Positions 43,288 through 46,192 of a stretch of DNA of 46,192 nucleotides are shown one piece after another. This DNA comes from Propionivibrio sp. GTDB taxonomy: Bacteria > Pseudomonadota > Gammaproteobacteria > Burkholderiales > Rhodocyclaceae. The notes under the pieces are model-generated. The model searched no databases. It was not told the DNA's origin and saw nothing but the letters and a program-made list of their open reading frames with translations. Every line of letters starts with the position of its first letter. Within the stretch, counting starts at the first letter, position 1. The position numbers and the translations under genes were made by a program. The DNA is taken from assembly GCF_017995515.1 (NCBI RefSeq), contig NZ_JAGOIT010000015.1, positions 1 through 46,192 of the forward strand, given 5' to 3'.

Positions 43288-44367
43288 ATGAGCCAATTCT
43301 GGAGCCCCCTCGTCCACAGCCTGACGCCCTACGTTCCGGGCGAACAACCCAAGCTGGCCAACCTGATCAAGCTGAACACCAACGAGAACCCGTACCCGCC
43401 GTCGCCGCGCGCCGTCGCAGCGATGCAGGCCGAGCTGGGCGCCGATGGCGGCACGCTGCGCCTCTACCCCGACCCGAACGGCGATCGCCTGAAGGAAGCC
43501 GTCGCCCGCCACTTCGCCGAGTTCGGCATCAACACACGCAACGTCTTCGTCGGCAACGGTTCGGACGAAGTGCTCGCGCATGCCTTCATGGCACTCTTGA
43601 AGCACGACAAGCCGCTGCTGCTGCCGGACATCAGCTACAGCTTCTACCCGGTGTATTGCGGACTGTACGGCATTGAAAGCGTCGCGATTCCGCTCGGAGA
43701 CGCGTTCGAGATCCGCGTCGACGACTACGCACGCGAGAACGGCGGCATCATCCTCGCCAACCCGAACGCGCCGACCGGGCAACTGCTGCCGCTCGCCGAG
43801 ATCGAACGGCTGGTCGCCGCGCATCCGCGGGCGGTCGTCGTCATCGACGAAGCCTACATCGACTTCGGCGGCGAAACAGCCATCGCCTTAGTCACGCGCT
43901 ACCCGAATCTGCTGGTTATCCGTACGCTGTCGAAGTCGCACTCGCTCGCTGGCCTGCGCGTCGGCTACGCGGTCGGCCACGCCGATCTGATCGAGGCGCT
44001 CGATCGCGTCAAGAACAGCTTCAACTCGTACCCGCTCGACCGCCTGGCGATCGTCGGCGCCGCCGCGGCGATCGACGACAAGGAACATCTGGAGAAAGCG
44101 CGGCAAGCCGTCATGGCCAGCCGCGCGACGCTGGTCGCGGGCCTGGAGCAGCTCGGCTTCGCCGTCCTGCCCTCCGCAGCGAACTTCATCTTCGCGCGCC
44201 ACCCGCAACACGACGCGGCCAAGCTCGCTGCGCAGTTGCGCGAGCGCCAGATCATCGTGCGCCACTTCAAGCAACCACGTATCAACCAGCACTTGCGCAT
44301 CTCGATCGGTACCGATCAGGAATGCGCTGCGCTGGTCGACGCCTTGCGGGCGATCCTCGCCGCTTAA
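43288..44367 (+). CDS. hisC: Histidinol-phosphate aminotransferase
   Basis: The product is 359 residues. This fold type I PLP enzyme has [15 protein letters not shown] at the start, the phosphate and ring contacts in [25 protein letters not shown], and the Schiff-base lysine in [20 protein letters not shown]. It transfers an amino group to imidazole acetol phosphate, step 7. It is divergent from hisB, so it has its own promoter in the 171-base gap. Its stop codon overlaps that of the dps remnant (TTAA) on the opposite strand. Confidence 0.95.
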   Translation: MSQFWSPLVHSLTPYVPGEQPKLANLIKLNTNENPYPPSPRAVAAMQAELGADGGTLRLYPDPNGDRLKEAVARHFAEFGINTRNVFVGNGSDEVLAHAFMALLKHDKPLLLPDISYSFYPVYCGLYGIESVAIPLGDAFEIRVDDYARENGGIILANPNAPTGQLLPLAEIERLVAAHPRAVVVIDEAYIDFGGETAIALVTRYPNLLVIRTLSKSHSLAGLRVGYAVGHADLIEALDRVKNSFNSYPLDRLAIVGAAAAIDDKEHLEKARQAVMASRATLVAGLEQLGFAVLPSAANFIFARHPQHDAAKLAAQLRERQIIVRHFKQPRINQHLRISIGTDQECAALVDALRAILAA

Positions 44368-44747
44368 TCCTCAAGCAGACTGCGCAGCATCCACGCAGTC
44401 TTTTCGTGGATTTCCAGGCGCTGCGTCAGCAGATCGGCGGTCGGCTGGTCGTTGGCCGCTTCAACCACCGGGAACAGCTTTCGCGCCGTGCGCGCCGTCG
44501 TTTCCTGCGCATCAACCAGATGACGGACCATATCGGTCGCCTTGGGCACGCCCGACACCTCCTTGACCGACGTCAGCTTGGCGAACTCGGAGAAGGTTCC
44601 AGGCGCCGGATGGCCGAGCGCGCGGATGCGCTCGGCGATGATGTCGAGCGCGTTCCACTGCTCGGTGTATTGCCCCATGAGCATCAGGTGCAGGCTGTTG
44701 AACTGCGGGCCGGTGACGTTCCAGTGGAAGTTGTGCGTCAGTATGTA
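44364..44747 (-). pseudogene. dps: 5'-truncated Dps (DNA-binding ferritin-like) gene
   Basis: The frame reads continuously as Dps from [20 protein letters not shown] to the C-terminus ([11 protein letters not shown]), about 127 of the usual 155-165 residues. Ferroxidase ligands are present (THNFHW, SLHLM, then ALDIIAERI with Asp and Glu). The first 30-40 residues, including the start and first helix, are missing. Before the Tyr codon at 44747 the frame continues with unrelated sequence to a stop, without a start codon suited to Dps. The first ATG (44684) would drop the first half of the ferroxidase site. The gene is most likely broken by a rearrangement at about 44748. Confidence 0.82.
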
Positions 44748-45224
44748 AGCGCGAGGTACGTGCGTATGGACATGGCGAAAATGGAAGGCAAGTATTCGGT
44801 TATTTGAGAGAACGGATCATGTCCACGAAAATTGCAATTTTTGGGTCATATTTGTGATTGATGTCCACGCTGACCGATCTGTCCGTAATTCAGGACGACG
44901 AATTTGTGAGCTTGTTGCAAGGTAGCGAGTTAGCGTCTTCGAAGAAGTGGCTACGGTTTGCTGCGAAATCGCGCCAATTTGACCAATGATTCTTATAGCA
45001 CTTGACCGCAGAATCTCGATCACCTGACAGGCTCTTGCCGACCCAAACTTGTCCTTCGTTTTGCCCGAAAGCTGCCGTAGGCTCCGACGATGAGTTTTCA
45101 AGTTTCGCTTCTACAAACCAGTCGTTGAGGAACTCAAACAACCGGCCAGTTCCGGCCGTTTGAGACACAGGAAGCGATGTGACTCGAACGGCCGGTAGTC
45201 TTTACGAAAGCTGCCTTCGGTTAC
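44748..45224. other. Low-GC junction region without a recognised gene
   Basis: These 477 bases are less GC-rich than the his genes and hold only short frames. One minus-strand frame (44890-45168, 92 codons) and one plus-strand frame (44861-44992, 43 codons) show no family I recognise. Near the right end (about 45137-45230) GGCC-rich inverted segments, accggccagttccggccgtt and gaacggccggtag, suggest a dispersed intergenic repeat. The region begins where dps loses its 5' end, so it is probably a scar of recombination. Confidence 0.5.
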
Positions 45225-46055
45225 CTACGCGAGCCGACTCCCTTTGAAGGCTTTAACCTGGGCAGTGATCGCGCGCTCTGTAGGCAAACGCTCAATCGAC
45301 GAAGCGCCAAAGAAACCATCAATTCCAGGCATTTTGGACAGCGCGATAGCTACATTTTCCGGTTCATCGAACGGTCCTCCGTGGCAGATGACCAAAATAT
45401 CCTTCCGCACACGACGACCGGCTTCAGCGATGGTCATGACCTTATCAATCGCTTCATCCAGACTAAATGCCACGGCAGCGCCAATCGTGCCCGCCGTGGT
45501 CAGGCCAACGTGGGCAACCAGTTGATCGGCGCCGGCTTCGGCCATCTTGCGTGCATCCTCTGCATCGAAAACGTAGGGCGAGGTAAAGAAATCCTGGCGA
45601 TTGGCCTCGCGTACCATTTCGATTTCCTTGTCGTAGCCCATGCCTGTGCCTTCAAGGTTGGCGCGGAAGTTACCATCGATCAGTCCCACTGTCGGGAAAT
45701 TCTGCACGCCCGAGAAACCTGCTTCCTTGAGTTGGGTAATGAAGCGTGGCATCAGGCGGAACGGATCAGTCCCGCATACGCCGGCGAGTACCGGCGTATG
45801 TTTAACGACCGGTAGCACTTCGGACGCCATATCCATCACGATCGCATTTGCATCGCCGTAGGGCATCAGACCGGCCAGGGATCCCCGGCCAGCCATCCGA
45901 TAGCGACCGGAGTTGTAGATGATGATCAGGTCGGCACCGCCGGCTTCGGCCAACTTGGCCGAGATACCCGTACCCGCGCCGCAGCCGACAATCGGCGAAC
46001 GTTTGGCTTTTTGGTCATTCAAGCGTTGAAGAACTTCTTGTCTGGTCAGGCTCAT
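45225..46055 (-). CDS. Phosphoenolpyruvate hydrolase family TIM-barrel protein
   Basis: The product is 276 residues. It matches the PEP-hydrolase-like TIM-barrel family, with PIVGCGAGTGISAKLAEAGG, YNSGRYRMAGRGSLAGLMPY, VLAGVCGTDPFRLM, NFPTVGLIDG and LVICHGGPFDEPENV. The same domain occurs as the C-terminal part of fungal and plant Tm-1-like proteins, next to a UPF0261 domain. The bacterial partner gene, if present, would lie upstream, where the IS element now is. AGGAG precedes the ATG at good spacing. The metabolic role is not established. Confidence 0.85.
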   Translation of the reverse strand: MSLTRQEVLQRLNDQKAKRSPIVGCGAGTGISAKLAEAGGADLIIIYNSGRYRMAGRGSLAGLMPYGDANAIVMDMASEVLPVVKHTPVLAGVCGTDPFRLMPRFITQLKEAGFSGVQNFPTVGLIDGNFRANLEGTGMGYDKEIEMVREANRQDFFTSPYVFDAEDARKMAEAGADQLVAHVGLTTAGTIGAAVAFSLDEAIDKVMTIAEAGRRVRKDILVICHGGPFDEPENVAIALSKMPGIDGFFGASSIERLPTERAITAQVKAFKGSRLA

Positions 46056-46070
46056 TGGGCTTTCTCCTAG

Positions 46071-46192
46071 TCCATTGAATCAATGAAATTGCACCCCATA
46101 TAGGGGGCATGGGAAAGATGAATCTGAGTGAATTGGAGCGGGACGAGTTGGAGGGCTTGCAGCGCAAGCGGACGGCGCCGGTGGCGCAGGTT
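46071..46192 (+). mobile_element. Left end of an IS630-type insertion sequence (continues beyond the window)
   Basis: A transposase reading frame starts at 46118. The preceding bases are candidates for the terminal inverted repeat. A CTAG (46067-46070), the type of site that IS630 elements favour, lies within the ribosome-binding region of the neighbouring gene. The right end and target duplication are outside the window, so the exact boundary is a guess. Confidence 0.45.
46118..46192 (+). CDS. IS630 family transposase, N-terminal 25 codons
   Basis: The visible residues (MNLSELERDELEGLQRKRTA, then PVAQV) match the helix-turn-helix start of IS630-type transposases (pattern LS..ER.EL..L.R.RTAP.A.V). 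Frame and start are clear; the DDE catalytic part lies off the window. Confidence 0.7.
   Translation, partial: MNLSELERDELEGLQRKRTAPVAQV

Noticed and set aside
44890-45168. A 92-codon minus-strand frame as a real gene
   Set aside because: No family resemblance and no clear ribosome-binding site, and it lies in a repeat-like low-GC junction; kept only as a note in the region entry.

Overview
The window is about 46 kb of GC-rich bacterial chromosome. Gene content and order (rpe-gph-trpE; hisB-H-A-F-I-E followed by a HIT gene and tatABC; livKHMGF; sucCD) point to a betaproteobacterium, most likely of the Rhodocyclales (Azoarcus/Thauera/Dechloromonas type). That placement is inferred from synteny and protein character, not from a marker gene. 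No rRNA, tRNA or CRISPR array was seen.

Layout. 1-4.9 kb: a tryptophan/pentose-phosphate block on the minus strand (rpe, gph, a Trp-rich mini-ORF, trpE, trpG). It is interrupted between trpE and trpG by a 1.8 kb accessory insertion holding a Phd/ParE-type toxin-antitoxin pair, a 5' scrap of a type I methyltransferase gene and a GxxExxY gene. 5-11.2 kb: a signalling run on the minus strand (membrane Ser/Thr kinase, PP2C phosphatase, double-FHA protein, class II cyclic-nucleotide phosphodiesterase, GAF/HD-GYP protein), preceded by an ornithine cyclodeaminase-family gene. 11.3-12.6 kb: a secreted alpha-carbonic anhydrase with an unusual N-terminal domain. 12.6-17.5 kb: a complete branched-chain amino acid ABC transporter (livFGMH and livK). 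17.9-18.9 kb: a second toxin-antitoxin pair with a clear operator, then a MITE-like inverted repeat.

18.9-26.8 kb holds the most unusual genes. A 1664-residue pyruvate:ferredoxin-oxidoreductase-like protein overlaps by 4 nt a 951-residue protein that fuses NfnB-like and NfnA-like flavoprotein modules. Together they look like a dedicated unit coupling 2-oxoacid, ferredoxin, NAD(H) and NADP(H). 27.3-33.7 kb: a PAS-PAS-GGDEF cyclase, sucCD with an overlapping DUF2889 gene, and a PAS-type chemoreceptor. 33.9-37.7 kb: an M61 peptidase, a Nif3-family protein and a membrane-anchored HtrA protease.

37.7-44.4 kb: tatCBA, a HIT protein, hisE-I-F-A-H-B (one long minus-strand operon) and divergent hisC. 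The right edge looks rearranged: dps lacks its 5' end, about 480 bp follow without a recognised gene, then comes a phosphoenolpyruvate-hydrolase-family gene whose upstream region appears to be cut by an IS630-type insertion sequence that runs off the window.

Regulatory structures readable from the sequence are a possible trp attenuator, a terminator-like hairpin between tatA and tatB, the sucCD terminator, a palindromic operator in front of the second toxin-antitoxin pair, and an FNR-like box in front of the chemoreceptor.
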